From positions 43,608,925-43,672,924 of the forward strand of contig OY821772.1 in NCBI GenBank assembly GCA_963682175.1: DNA of 64,000 nt, written 5' to 3'. A program made the position numbers and the translations under genes. Shown here one piece after another: positions 31,370 to 44,766 of this stretch. Numbering within the stretch: the stretch's first letter is position 1; every line of letters begins with the position of its first letter. The stretch comes from Triglochin maritima. Its lineage: Eukaryota; Streptophyta; Magnoliopsida; Alismatales; Juncaginaceae. Below the pieces are notes generated by a model. That model was not told where the DNA came from and made no database searches. It saw only the letters and a list, made by a program, of their open reading frames with translations.

Positions 31370-32565
31370 CTATCAAATTGCCCATGTTGTCGTAGAATAA
31401 CTGTTCAACCAAATTTCCTTGCATCCGGAAATCCGGGACACAATCAACCGATGTCTATTTATATCACAACGACAACATTCCCAAAGCCAAAAAAAGGAAT
31501 ATATCTTTGCAGACTATACTTAACGAACTACATGAAGCAAAATTTCATATCAATGAGACGCATTTGACCTTACGTCAATGGATGAATCGTTAGAAATGGC
31601 GAAACACATTCTTACGATTGTCATTTTAAGCAATTGAATGTGTGATAAAAAAAGCTATTTCGACTCATTTTTTGTTCTTTTTATGTCACTAGTTGGTCTT
31701 CAAATATTTTAGGTTTGGAGCTTCAATATATTTTGTATTTTGTTTAAATCACTTGAACGTAATTGTTGGTAACTACACAAGACATTGAAGGTATTGTCAT
31801 CTATTGATGTGAGTTTAAAAAAATGTATTTCCTAGCAAGTACCAAGACTAATAAGTATTCATAAAACATTGAGGACATCTCAATATATTGATGTGAGTAA
31901 TTTCATACCCTCCTAATTGAAAGGAATGTTAGTATCAATAAAAAATCAACAAGTAAAATTACAGTCAGGAATTGAACTTAAGTTTGCAAAAATATTCGGA
32001 AACAATGGACTGATGACATACAAGAATGAACGCAATATATTCAAAGTACCCACCATTTTACAATAAAACACTCGTTGTATCATAATAAAATACCTAAGAC
32101 ATTCAAAATCTAACCTTCATCACGTAGGCTCCCGCCTAGAGGTTTTGTATGTTATTGTGGTCTTTAAAACAACCACATTAAGGGTAATTTATTATGAGGT
32201 CATGGGTACTTTATTATAACATCGTGAGAAGTTTGAAGATTTTGGCATAAATATTTTATGTCACCACTCCATTTTTTCCTAATATTATTGTGTTACCAAT
32301 AACACAATACGTTTGTTTTATGATTGTTTTCTCATATTATAAGTAAGTGCAAACATACAGTGTGTGTTAACAAAATCCTTTCATGCTTGGGTAGTGTGGA
32401 ACTTGTGTTGGGTAAGTAATTAACTATGCAAAATATTGAGGGTATTTTCATCTATTAATGTGAGTATTTTCAAAACAATGTAAGTACAAAAAAAACAATA
32501 GGGGTATCTGAATATATTGATGTGGGTATTTTCAAAAAATGTAATTGTTTGGATTTTTTGGAATT
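31370..32565. other. Intergenic with dispersed short repeats
   Basis: No gene was recognised. A word of the form CATTGAGG...ATATTGATGTGAGTAATTT occurs at about 31786, 31868, 32432 and 32500, divergent between copies. Confidence 0.45.
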
Positions 32566-34271
32566 TCCAGAATTAGTTATGGGTCTGTCCGGAATACGTT
32601 GTGTGTCTGTCGGAATTAAGTTTTCAAGAGTAGTTTTTCTTTGAATACACACAATTAAACCGGACAGACACACGACTTAATCCGGATAGACACACGACTT
32701 ATTCCGGACAGACACACAACTTATTCTGGACACACAACTCCACAACTTAATTTGGACATACACACAACTTAATCTGGACATACACACAACTTAAACATGA
32801 CATACACCCAACATATTTCGGAGATACCACAACGTATTCTGGACAGACTCACAACTTAGTCCGGACATACCCACCACTTAATCCGAACAAACGCACAACT
32901 TAATCCGAACAAGCACATAAACTTGATCTGGACATAATCACAACGTATTTTGGACATACACACACCTTAATTTGGACAGCTACACCCCTTAAACTGGACA
33001 GACCCACACCTCAAACTGAACAGGGCCGAAAGTATATACGTATCGTTCATGCATGACAACCACGTTTGGAACAACCAAATGTAATTTTCAGTGGTCTCAA
33101 AAGACAGCAAAGCACACCCGAGAAAAACTGACTCGAAATGGTGATTAACTCCTACAAATTGGGCAAAGGGTATGTCGTAGTTGTTGGTAATGTAGGTTGT
33201 ATCGAAACATATTGCGTCTCCGAAGTATGAATAGGCAACTCTAGAACGACAGTCAACCCAGAACACGTATTGTAGTCTTACTTCGTCATCTATATCCATT
33301 ACATAGAAAAACATGGAATCAATCTTCTGCATCCTAATGAAATAGTTCTGAAGAGCTTGTGTATCGCCAGGTCTCATCTTCAAATTTCTGACTTCGTTTA
33401 CAACGTTCATGCACACAAGAATGTTTAAGACCATGCAAAATGTTTTACTTCAATTATGTCAGGCAGAAATAACACACATCTTAGGTCTCTTTTGTTGAAA
33501 GTCAATTTGTCATGACCTCCGACCTCGACCACAAAAGATTGCATAGTCTTAGCAGCCAATATCCCAACGATATACGTGCTCTGACGACATCAGGGACGGA
33601 TTGTTTTTGTCTGAGAAAATGCATTCAATCCTCCTCAAGCATGGCGTGGTTATGTTTAATATCAACATAGCTAATGTGGTACCCCATTGCTGGGTTTCCA
33701 GAGACCTTGATCCGAGCAGTGCACCAGACCCTACTGGATAACCTATGCTTTAGTTTCCCTTGTCCTTGGTTTGCTGGAGTCTGTCCCTCCTTGGAGCAAG
33801 TCAGTGTGGCCCGTATAACAACATCACGATCGTAATGAGATTGCATTATCTTAACACCAAAACCACAGGAATCGACATATGCTACGTAAAATGTTTTGGC
33901 GTCTTCGAAAGAATGAAAAAAAAATGCTCTTTCGAAACGTTTGAGGGTTGCTCCACTGATGAAGACACATTAATGACTTCCATTGGAGTACAAAGAGGAT
34001 GAGAGGAAAACCAAGAGAATGAAGAAATAAGATAATGCGCCAAAAGGGAGACGAAATGAAGAAGAAACTTCATCTGTTGTGTAGAAGCGCCAAAATGAGA
34101 GATGGACTAATTTGAGACGCATTTAATGTGATTTGAGACGCATTGGGAAAAAACAAAAGAAAACATGGGGGAAGAAAAATGTCGATTTCTTTTGTGTTGT
34201 TGACATGGACTGTACCAACTCAGCAGCATCCTCAAGGGACGTCCTAAACAACGGTCATTAATCATTTTCCC
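32566..34271 (-). mobile_element. Relic of a family-B MULE (right part)
   Basis: Degenerate TCCGGA/CCGGACA-type repeats (32575-33010) are followed by a decayed FAR1-type transposase on the minus strand. Next comes a terminal region whose outer end, reverse-complemented, starts GGGAAAATGATTAATGACCG, comparable with GGGAAATGTTTGTTGAACGC of element B. A left end and an Ulp1-like gene were not found, so the element is truncated. Confidence 0.75.
33030..33983 (-). pseudogene. Decayed FAR1-type transposase (B relic)
   Basis: The frame begins MEVINVSS at 33983, matching MALVNVSS of the B gene, but frameshifts interrupt it within ~30 codons. Further pieces are readable at 33846-33625 (FAR1 domain: ATLTCSKEGQTPANQGQGKL, DIKHNHAMLEED) and 33434-33045 (VVNEVRNLKMRPGDTQAL, ICFDTTYITNNYDIPFAQF). 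The third exon was not found. The exon order and intron position match the B gene. Confidence 0.8.
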
Positions 34272-34879
34272 ACAAAATAGACCCCTATAAATATTTTACT
34301 CAAACACCACCAATAATCTACCCAGCAACTTCTAATTCAGCCATGGACCGTTAGACTGATGTATTCATCACATGTAAGAATAAAAGGTAAATGGAATCCA
34401 ACAAAACCACGAGATATTAGACCATGACACAAACAAAATGACTAAAAAACAACACATGGATTTCAAATTTGAATTAAATAGAATTTACATTTTTTGTCTA
34501 CGTCTGCAACTAGTAGTGGGATGAGTATTGTCCACTTGTCAGGTGTTAATTCAAACAGCAAAAAAAAAAAGGATTGGGCGGCCAACGGGGCCAATTTTTT
34601 TCCTACTTGGCTATCCAGTCAGCCGCTGGTGGGAAAGCGTGTGGGATTTTGGATGGGCATCTGGGGATCGACGTGCAAGTCTGATTAGAATTATTTTTCC
34701 ATTTCTTTGAAGAAAATTGCATTGGACAACCCACGAATGTCTTTATTGATTATTTCAATGTCTACAAACACATAATTAAAAGCATCTCCTCGCAACAATT
34801 CAAAAGAAACATCAACAACTATATATATAAAAAAACATATAATAAAGATGAAGAAGCATGAAGATCAAACTTAATTTTC
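34272..34879. other. Intergenic, 3' flank of GAD
   Basis: AT-rich with no recognised gene. The part next to 34880 is the probable 3' UTR of the glutamate decarboxylase gene. Confidence 0.5.
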
Positions 34880-37800
34880 TTAACAAGGTTGGCAAACACC
34901 ATTCGCCTTGTTAGCCATGATAGACTTCTTCCAAACAGAAACGTACTTCTTTTGCACCATCCTCACTCTAACCTCCTCCTCTGCGCCATTCTCGCCACCA
35001 TTGGCCAGCGCCACCGTGACCGGCACCATCTTCGGGAGGGCATCAAGGTCGTGGAGCACCCTCTGTATGTTATCAACAAGGCGATTCGCAAGGTTGTGGC
35101 TGAAGTCTTCTCTTATGACGACACGCAACACTGTGACGTGTTGCGCGTTGGGCGGCATTGTGTACGCAGGTACTATCCAGCCGAAGCGGCGGAGGCGATC
35201 GGCCATCTCGAACTCGGTGTGGCCGCTGCTGTTTTTGAGGGAGAAGGCCACCAAGGGGACTCCAATGTCTTTGGAAACTATGTTGAAGCGTCCTGTGGCT
35301 TCTAAGCCTCGTTTTAGTGTCATTGCGTTCTCTTGGCAATTCTCCATCACGTTCTTGTACCCCTGAAGTGGTAATAATATCCAAAATTGATATATTGCTG
35401 TGTGTAAAGTTCAAATGTATATATGTCATTAAGTTGTCGTCGTCAATTTGTAGCATACCCTTTAAGTGTGAAACAAACATATACTTGTGTCGACAAACGA
35501 ATCATATACATGTTGTTAGGCATAACCAGAAGAGAATTAATCATGTAATTGGAGTGATAATATATAGTGAAATAACATGATTTGTGTTTCATACTAGAAA
35601 ACATGGATAAGTAGATAAGAATGGCCGGGCAAAAACAATACACTAGCTTATAAAAGCATTTTTAAAATATCAATTATGTATAAAATTCAACGATGTCATT
35701 TAATTACTATACTTTTTTTCTTTTCGTGTCAATTCACGTCTCATTTATTTCTCTCTCATGGGCCCTTTTCATGCATAATCATCATAATTAATTAAGCTTT
35801 TTTTTAACATATCAAGGCATGTTAGAATTAATAGATAAGCCTACGTTTCTGTAAAACATAAATATATAAAATTTCATACTCCATGTTAAATTAAAAAGCA
35901 ACAGTTCTGACCTCAAACCCCAGCCTTATGAGCTGATAGTACTGGGCAATGATTTGGCTCGACCCTACAATCAATTAATCATCGTTAATTAAAAGCACCG
36001 TCAAATTAAGTGATTGACCAAGATCTAATAGAAAAGGTCAAAGATACCTTTGGAGAAATTGAGGGTGAAGGTAGGCTGATCGGCACCAAGGTAGTTAATG
36101 TGGAAGACGAGCTCCTCCGGCAAGTCCTCCTTGTTCCGCCATATTGCCCACCCGATTCCGGCGTAGACGAGCCCATACTTGTGGCCGCTGACGTTGATGC
36201 TCCTCACCAACGGCAGCCGGAAATCCCACTCCAACTCCGGGTAGATGAATGGCGCAATGAAACCACCACTAGCAGCATCCACATGAATTGGTGTCTCCCA
36301 ACTACATGCATGACATGTAAAATCAAAGTTTGAGTTTTTGGGAAGAGATCAATGAAAACCAATTAATGCAAGTATAGTTTGTTGAGCAAATAGTCTCACA
36401 TTTCTAAACATAAGTTGTGTGCAACACTCTATAATAGAGTTGAATTCATTACTTTTCGCCTAAGTGTTTAGGTTTTGTTGAGGTAGTTGACCAACCAAAT
36501 TTCACATGATATCAGAGCGGGTCGATTGACTTATGAGGGTCCACTCCAACCTATAATGTTCACGAGTAGACACAGAGAAAATTATACCGGTCACACGTGG
36601 GGGGAGTGTTGTGGAAATAGTCACACATTGCTAAACACAAGTTGTGTGCAACACTGAATAGAGTTGGATTCATTACTCCTCACCTAAGTGCTTAAGTTTT
36701 ATTGAAGTAGTAAATCAATCAAATTTCACATAATTGAAGTTTGCTTATGTAATTTGTAACCCTAGATGCACAGTAAACTAACATTCGATACAAATTGCTC
36801 AAAATATGGTTCATAATACTATTGATCAGAATAGCTTTACATTCCCATTAGCCATTGAATCCTAAATCACTCGTTGTTTCTAAAATAGAAGACCACATTA
36901 CTGCATTATACAATGCCACAATGGCATACAATTTTGGGAGTTCCTTGCAATTACCTACTTTCATCGGCAGCAAATCTATGGGCTATCGTGTTTGACCAAG
37001 TCAAAGTTGAATTTGATTGCCAGATTACATACACCCTTTTGCGTCAAGTACACACTTTTATCTTTAGTTTATTCCCAAAGAGACATTTCCCGGAACTATC
37101 TGTATTCAAATATATATACCTTCCCATTTCAAAATAAAATCCAACTACACACGACCAAACGAAAAACATGAATACGAGAATGTGTTGGAGATCAATTAAA
37201 CTATATGTATGTATATACGTAGGTACGTACGTACCCTGTTAAATTGTTCTTTTCAACCAAGAGGTCGTTGAGAAGTTTGACGTCCTCGAACTCGCCATTA
37301 AGAGTGGATCCCAAGATGGCTGCAACACATATGGTGTTGTCATCAACCATTTGCACAGCCTTTGCGGGATCCATAACGTAGTATCCATCCTCCAAAGGAA
37401 CCTCCTTTAGCTCCACCTCGAAGTACCTCGCGAATTTCTTCCAGCAAACCTATGCATAATACATGTATGTATATATACATCTTTAAATTGAAGCTTTAAC
37501 TGTTGAGGGTATAATACGACATGTAACTCATTGTGCTGGGGGTTCATTCTCAGTCCTAGTTAATTTAGGATCATGAATCTACCAATTGAGCTAATTGTAG
37601 TTGGTATATCACAGAGACTCAAAATTAGTCTATCTAGATTATATCTAATATATCATTGCATATTGAAAGGTATTCGTGGGATATTTCAAAGTATTTAAGG
37701 GCATAAATGAAATTATCATTTTGATTAATTTATTTTGCAACAAAAACAACGGGTAATTAAAAAAACAAAGGGGAGCAAAAAAGGAATACTTGGACGTTTG

Positions 37801-38450
37801 CCCCGGTGACTATGTTAGGCTTATCACAAGGCTTATTTTGCGCTTTCATCTTATTCTGCCACCTCCTCTTGAATGCCAATCCGGCAAGCATGATCGCCTC
37901 CGACGACCCAACTGTCCCAACTCCAACAGCCGCCTCCTCCTCCTTCAAAGGTGCGTGGAAAAGGTGCGCAATCATGTTCACACACCGATTCTGCAACCAA
38001 AATTTAAACATTAACGCACATGGTTTGAAACCATACCAACAGATTTAGACATATTAACGTACGTGAACACGCTAATGAACATACTTGGAGCTCAGTTGTG
38101 ACCGGGTACTCATCCATGTCCACGTAGTTCTTGTTAACCCCGGCCATTATCAACTTGTCACATTCCGGTTCCATCCAAGTGGTTACGAACGACGCGAGGT
38201 TGAGCCTCGGGTTGCAGTCCAGCATAAGCTCGTCGTTGATGATCTGGTACGCCGTCTCTTTCGCAATCGAATTCTCCGGCATTTGGAACCTTACAACGAG
38301 AGGTTTTGGAAAACTCATCAGGTGTCCATAACAAGATGACATGTACATGTTTTTAATCAGAAGAATGTTAATACGGAACTAATTCAAAACTTACTTTGAT
38401 TGGGAGGAACGGAAGTAACGCAATCCAAAGGTGTAATCAGAGAGATCCAT
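34880..38450 (-). CDS. GAD: Glutamate decarboxylase (GAD)
   Basis: Cytosolic PLP enzyme converting L-glutamate to GABA and CO2. Seven minus-strand exons are 38450-38395, 38289-38085, 37990-37790, 37449-37235, 36301-36048, 35964-35912 and 35362-34880. Phases agree at every junction, giving 488 residues (family ~490-505). The start is [16 protein letters not shown]. Conserved blocks include [40 protein letters not shown], the PLP-lysine segment [15 protein letters not shown], and [20 protein letters not shown]. The C-terminal tail has [20 protein letters not shown], a basic Trp-containing stretch typical of the Ca2+/calmodulin-binding autoinhibitory domain of plant GADs. The start ATG is followed by residues matching the usual GAD N-terminus (FxxRYxRxS), which supports it. 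Intron 4 (36302-37234) contains a complete TRIM insertion. No lesion was seen, and the gene looks functional. Confidence 0.95.
36380..36730 (+). mobile_element. Complete TRIM retroelement in GAD intron 4 (351 bp)
   Basis: LTR 1 is 36380-36506 and LTR 2 is 36607-36730. Both start TGTTG and end TTTCACA. The 100-bp interior begins TGATATCAGAGC, 11 of 12 bases of the usual TGGTATCAGAGC initiator-Met-tRNA primer site, and ends with a purine tract GTGGGGGGAG. Flanks TAGTT (36375-36379) and TAATT (36731-36735) are a 5-bp duplication with one mismatch. It has no coding capacity. It is related to LTR 3 of the array at 13026-13578. Confidence 0.85.
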
Positions 38451-40557
38451 GATGATAATGTGGTGGTAATGATTAAAGAAGATATTAGCTTGGGATGTGA
38501 TGTTTTATGGTTTGATCAAGAGGACCGGAAGATTTATAGTGTTGGATTGCAGGGTTTGGTGTAGGAAGACTAACATGGGCAAATGGATTTGTTTATTCAA
38601 AGGATTCCACCTTTCTTCTTGTTCTCTAATCTCTATGGGTGGTTTCTTCCACTCCACATAAACTTTTGACCTCCACTCTTGTATAACAATATATATATTT
38701 CATTTCTGTTGGTTAATTATTTAATTAGGGGATTTTTGCATATGTCCATTCATTCTGGTCGTATTTACATCGACATCTTAAAAGCATTTGTTATTTACCA
38801 AGTGTTCCTTCCATTTACATTTTATTAATTGAATTCTTCCCCATTTTGATCCATGAAAATTAGTTATTAGGTATAAAAAAATTAAGAGAAAGTTATAATA
38901 AGATATTATATTTAGTATACCTACATCAAATTGAAAAATTGGAGAGTATAGATGCAAAGAAACCATAATGAGCACTTTTGCATTTATACCATCTATTTCG
39001 GCAAAATTTGCATCAAGATCTTCCCATTTGATATATTATCCTGGTGCCTTGTAATTTGAACCATATTTTCAATTATACTCTGATTTTGATATGGTAAAAC
39101 TAAGTATACTCTCTAATTATGCATTACAGTTTATTCTATTATATTTACTTTATATTTTTCTCCATTTTAAGTGATTATATAACCATACAAGTATATAACT
39201 ATTCCTGCACGTGATCTACACCATCATGTTTAGTGTCGGTTAACTGAGCCTATAATTTTCACAATGGAACCAAAATATCAGGTGCAAGTTGTAACACTAT
39301 ATTATTCTCAAAAGTAGTTAATATGACCAAAAGTTGAGAGTGACATGCAACAAATCCTATGAAATCCGAAACGTAAGATGTTTCTCAATTCAACCTTTTC
39401 TGATAGAATCTATCAATTCAAGTTGGGCGTACATGTACCTCCACCATCCAATTTAATTAGTTTTTAACTTGGTTTGGTAATTATTCGTATGGTCAAATGC
39501 AGGACAGATTTTTGAGAGTGTAATTATACCCTCTAACAGGGCGGTCAACTTTGGTCTGGCTCAATATCTCGATTCGAACTCGACTCGAAAAATGATCGAC
39601 TCTAGTTTAACTTGAAAATAAAGGATCTTGATGAAAAATCAAAAAATCTTCAAACTTAGTTCGGTAAACAAGTTGTTCGAATTCGAAAAAAATTGATATT
39701 CAGCTCTATAGCTTGCTCGAATTTTTTATTATTTCATTTATAATTATTTTTTTGTATTTGTTAATAACATAAGATAATCCTTATTGTTCGAAATTTCGCT
39801 CGACTATTCTCGTTTACGCCCCTACCCGTAAGATCACAAATTTCATAAATGGATACCCTATTAGAAAACATGCTAAAATTCTGTTTAATATCACCCTACC
39901 GATCAATATTAATTTCCCTGTTTCTTTTCCTATTTGGCTAATTTCAATGCTCAAACTTAAAGCTGGGAAAACGATAATTTGTTTGCCACCCAAAAATAGG
40001 ACTAGTCCTTTCAAGCTTTATGAAAATAATATCCTAATTATATTTTATTTCTAAAGAAGAGTCATGCTTTGACCTATAGTGACATTTCCTGTGGGGGAAA
40101 GGTGGTTTATCACAAAATTCAAAACCTAACAAGATCTTAAAGATAGAAACCATTTATTAATGCATTACCAGGATGAAAACCAGATGCTAAAATGTATACC
40201 ACCGTGGAATTCACTATTAACAAATGTCAAATAATTATCTTAAAACAATGACAAAGTATGTTTGAACATATGATGTGTAACCTCACGACCGGTCTTAAAG
40301 GAAGTGGACAGCACCTCTTGACGAAATTCCATGATTCCTTTTGGGACACATTCCTTCCCATCCAACTCTAGAAGTGCGTATACAGATTATTCTAATGAAA
40401 TGGGGCTGAAATACAAATCCTGATAACTTATTCTGTTATCGATATGTGTTTTTATTGAATGGTTAACCAATATATGAGATATCAAAATTATATACACCCT
40501 TATTTTGACTTCCCTTTGATACATGCATGAGTTGTTTATCGAAGCCGATAGCCTTCT
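38451..40557. other. GAD upstream region and intergenic DNA
   Basis: The first few hundred bases are the presumptive GAD promoter and 5' UTR. No other gene was seen. A hAT-like degenerate repeat is listed at 39538-39823. Confidence 0.5.
39538..39823. repeat. Degenerate hAT-like non-autonomous repeat
   Basis: Starts CAGGGCGGTCAAC and ends GTTTACGCCCCT, with CTCGACTCG and TTCGAAATTTCGCTCGAC words inside. Flanks CCCTCTAA/ACCCGTAA are at best a decayed 8-bp duplication. An inverted relative lies at 24050-24310. Confidence 0.5.
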
Positions 40558-40589
40558 TACCACTAGTGCAGAATAGACTTTACTCGTCG

Positions 40590-40915
40590 CCCAATAGACG
40601 TCGACCGTTATAACAGTCGACGTCTAGGAGGGAGAACATAGCATAGACGTCGGTTGTTACTACGACCGGCGTCTATGTGGTAATATAGACGTCGGCTATT
40701 GTATTACCGTGTTTATCCGACGTCTATGGGGTATAGACGTCGACAAATAGACGTCGAGTATTAGAATGCCCTGTGCAGCCGACGTCTATAAGGTATAGAC
40801 ATCGACCTATAGACGTCGGATGTTATACATGTTCGACGTCTATAATCAATGCATATAGATGTCGGGGTATAGACATCAGAGATGTATAACATCCAACGTC
40901 TATAGGTCTTAAAGA
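40590..40915. repeat. Left subterminal GACGTC array of the CACTA element
   Basis: About a dozen TAGACGTCG or CGACGTCTA words, often facing each other to form hairpins. Confidence 0.9.
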
Positions 40916-42439
40916 AAACGAACATACGTGTTTTCTGTTATTCATTTCAGACGAAAACCCACTCAAACCCTAGCCGTCCCGCGACCGAGTTGCACCGTCT
41001 CCGCCACCGCAACGACATCCCTTGTGCTCTCCTCCCCTTCTCCGTCCCTCTGCACTGTCTCCGTAGCCCGTCGCGACCACCGTCACCGCCCGACCTCCTC
41101 CTCCTCTGGTTCGTGCTCATACTGTTAATGTTCCTCGTAGTATGGTAGTGATAGTGATTAATGGTAGTAACTAACTTGTTGCATATATAAGAAATGACGA
41201 TGGTAATTTAGTATGGTCTCGAAGCCGTGATCTTGTGCATGTATCCTTTTTAGATGGTTAGCTCTAATGCATGTATTGTTAGATGATTGTGAGGATGATT
41301 TTAGCGGTAAAGTTTGTCGTTCGGTCGTTTTGGGTATTGGTTCAGAAACTTTTAGGTGATTGGGTATTTAATTTGTCACATTTTTATTTAGCTTTAGGTT
41401 TGAAAGAAAAAATGAGCATAGAAAGTATGAATTGGGTATGAATATTTGGGGGAAAATCAAAGGATTGACAAATTGATTCAATACGAATGTGGTGCTCTTG
41501 ATAAATTGGGTATGAAAATAGAAAGTATGAATTGACAAATTTGAATATGGTATGAAAATTTGAACACAAAATATCTTTAAATCATGTTTTCATTTTGGTC
41601 TCCATTTAGAGGTAGATGCTCTTTCTTTGTGCTTAACATGATATTTTGTGTTTAAAATATTTTTCTGTCAATCCAAGTAATTATTCTTAATACTTGCTTT
41701 TAATATTTAAAATGTTTATTGTCTTGCTTTTTTGAATTTTCAATATTATGATAATAACTCATTGACCCCTTTAAGTAACTTGGCCTTTAATAACCTAAAG
41801 CAAAAGATTGGACAATATTTGCTAAGTCATTCATCATATAGGATTTGCATTCATCGTATTTATTATAAATTTTACGATTTCTGGCGTAAGGTACGTAATA
41901 TCTTTCACTCATCATTCATTAGAAAGCACGCATTAGTTAGTAGGAATTGCATTGGAACAAGAGTGAGGTGAGTGTTTGTTTGGTTTGTTGTTTGTTAGAT
42001 TAAAGTATGAAAAATACTTAGGGGGTAGTCACCTATAGGAAATGAGGTGGGGGATTTCATCACATTTCTTTTGCCCAAAAACCACTTAATAAAAGAGTCT
42101 TAATAAAATCAATTAGATGTTGGCCCCTAGGATTTTCAGACGCATTAAGGAGAGGAAACCGTATAAGACCGTTATGGCCTGAATATAATCACCTTAATTT
42201 TAGAATGAATTAATTGCAAGTGTGTTGAATTTCAATTGTGTATGCTTGTATGTTTGTGCATGTATGGTTGTATGTTTGTGTTTGTGCATGTATGCTTGTG
42301 TGTTTGTGCTTGTATGTACATGTGGATGAAATTGTGAGTATTTGTGAACAAATTTATTGGTGAACGAATTTGGTGCAGTTGTATGTACACGAATACGATG
42401 ACTAAAAACAAGTTTGCAGGATTCTATTTTTTTGTCCAG

Positions 42440-42835
42440 GTTTAGGAATAGACGTCGGTTGTTTGTATTAGCTGACGTATATTCCTCTGAAGAAAGGTAT
42501 AGACATCGACTGTTAGTTCACCGACGTCTATACCTAAAGAATATACATCGGTTGTTAGTTCACCGACGTCTATACCTAAAGAATATACGTCGTCTGTTAT
42601 TTCACTGACGTCTATACTTAAAGAATAGACGTCAGTCTTAAATAACGACCGACGTATATTCGTAAAGAATAGACGTCGGTCCTTAAGGACGGCCGACGTC
42701 TATTCTTTAAGCATAGACGTCGGATATATTGAGTCTGATGTCTATGTATAGACGACGCACACATAGACGTCGGATCTGAAAGTGCTTATATCCGACGTAT
42801 ATAGCCTCGTACATCCGACGTATATTCTCTTTTCT
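42440..42835. repeat. Right subterminal GACGTC array of the CACTA element
   Basis: About twenty TAGACGTCGG/CCGACGTCTA or CCGACGTATA words. Three near-identical TTGTTAGTTCACCGACGTCT-type units occur at 42490-42615. Confidence 0.9.
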
Positions 42836-42847
42836 GTAGTAGTGTAC

Positions 42848-44515
42848 TAATGTTTAGGAAAATGACTATATTCATCTTAATTTGATTAATTTAATCAGGA
42901 AGAATGAGAACATATATGTTATTGAGGTGCATGTATGGGATGGTCGAGAAAAAGACGATTAATTAATTAGCTAGAGTTTTATTTTCTAGATGATATATGT
43001 GCAAGCTGGCATTGTTCAGATAATCGGATGAGTTGCAATGCGTGTCATATATTTATCAAGTAATATAGAAGTTGTACACATAAATATTTTCTATACATTT
43101 ATATTGCATATATGATATATCCTTGTACTCTTCTTTAATTACTCGTGACTGCATGCCCAGTTGTATACATTGGTAGAAATTAAACCAGACTTTCATTTAG
43201 CGAAAATTCCTAAATATTCTCCAAATATTTCAAATATCACTAGTACCCTTTTAAATTTCAACATATTTGAAGTATCCTCCTCATTAAAGTAGACTTTCAA
43301 TTATATCCTTGCAAGAAGAAGAAAATATTTTGAATTCTTTTTAATTTGTTCACTATATTTGATGTTTACGAATCACTTTCAAACTTCTAAAGTCCATTTT
43401 ATTCATACGAAGTAATACATACCAGTCAAAGTTAACGTTTAAATAGATTCTTAGAGGTTAATTGAAAATTGTGATTACATTAGAGAGTTCCTATGATATT
43501 TTGAATATAGGGTGCGTATTTAAAAAATCACCCCTTAAACAAGTTGTAGAGATTGAAGATAGATGTGAAGATTATAGATGAAGCAGCATAGATATATGTG
43601 GGTGCAAAAATTACAAACTTGCACGCAATTGTGAATTGTCCAGTACTGAAACCACGTCTTATATATCTTCTCCATATTTTTTGCATTCACAGATTTTAAA
43701 TACCAAAGACCTTGTTTTGTGGTAATGGTGGATTAACGTACTTAGTCTTTTGGGTTTCAGTACTGAACTGTAAACTTGGGCATTTAAGTGGAATACACGT
43801 TAAAAAGAGAAGTGCCGGAGGCACGACTGTATTTAATAATTTATTTTAGCTACTATAATTAAGTTTAACCAATGTACAAAGTATTCGCATCAACTCTTGC
43901 AAAAATTTCAGAAATCCAAAGAAGAAGATTCATTAACGTGATACTCCCAATCAAGTATGTCATAACCCATTTATCCGCATAATAGTTTCGTTTAGTTTAT
44001 TTCTAATTATTGATCGTAAACCTCAAGTGCATTATTTTGGGTAATTAAAAACAACTTCAAAGGAGCATATCCTATTGGATTTCCACCTTAATATTTTATC
44101 AACACTTTATCAAAGCTGCGATCATCATGTCACTATTTGGCAAGCCAACAGATTGTAATTAAATTTAATAATAATAAGTCCGTGCATGTTTTGCTTAGGG
44201 AAAAAGTTGATGCCTATAACTTGTAACTAAAAACTCTTAGCAAAAAACTTGTGAACAAAACTTTGTAGTACTGTTGCATACTATTCAAATGTCCATGCAT
44301 GTACGTAGCTTGAACTTAAATTCAACTTTTAGCTTTTTGCTCTCTTTGATTAATTTCCTAAGTTTCTGAAATCCCACGGCTATGAAAAACCAATTCCTCC
44401 AACTTCATTACTTTGTGCTACTCACCTAACACAGATGTAACACGGACCTCGAACAATGGACAAACCAATTGGCATGCACTAATGATATAAGTGAGGTGTT
44501 TTTCGGATAGGGAAC
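42848..44515. other. Intergenic, nothing recognised
   Basis: AT-rich DNA between the CACTA and copia elements. No conserved frame or clear repeat boundary was seen. Confidence 0.45.
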
Positions 44516-44520
44516 TGGAA

Positions 44521-44754
44521 TGTTAAAACAAAAGACCGTTGAAGATAATTTAAGATGGGAGTTTACCAAAGCAACCGAATGACATACCCAAGAAGAACGA
44601 TTGAAGTCTCTCAGTTAAACAATAAATAAAGTCAAACGGCTAGTAGTATCTGTATAAATACTCATGTAATCAAACAATCAAACAATACAATAATACACTA
44701 CTTTCTCTTCTTCCTCCCAAACCAAAACTTCTCATCATCGTCACAAATTCAACA
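44521..44754 (+). repeat. 5' LTR of the copia element
   Basis: Contains GTATAAATACTC near 44652, a plausible TATA box, followed by AATACAATAATACACTA. Confidence 0.93.
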
Positions 44755-44766
44755 TGGTATAAGAGC
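44755..44766 (+). promoter_or_regulatory. tRNA primer-binding site
   Basis: TGGTATAAGAGC directly after the LTR, one base off the usual plant TGGTATCAGAGC complementary to initiator Met-tRNA. Confidence 0.85.

Larger units (their letters stand above)
40561..42844. mobile_element. Non-autonomous CACTA (En/Spm-type) element, 2,284 bp
   Basis: The left terminus is CACTAGTGCAGAATAGACTT. The right terminus, reverse-complemented, is CACTACTACAGAAAAGAGAA. TAC flanks both ends (40558-40560 and 42845-42847), the 3-bp duplication of CACTA elements. Subterminal arrays of TAGACGTCGG/CCGACGTCTA, in both orientations, occupy 40590-40915 and 42440-42835. The interior has no transposase; a small S/T-rich open frame at 40928-41128 is compositional. 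A tandem TGTTTGTGCATGTATGCTTG stretch lies at 42235-42320. Confidence 0.9.

Noticed and set aside
37540..37610. Possible tRNA-like text in GAD intron 3
   Set aside because: No A and B box pair or cloverleaf could be made from it.
40928..41128. Ser/Thr-rich open frame inside the CACTA element as a captured gene
   Set aside because: Short, low-complexity and without conserved motifs or exon neighbours.
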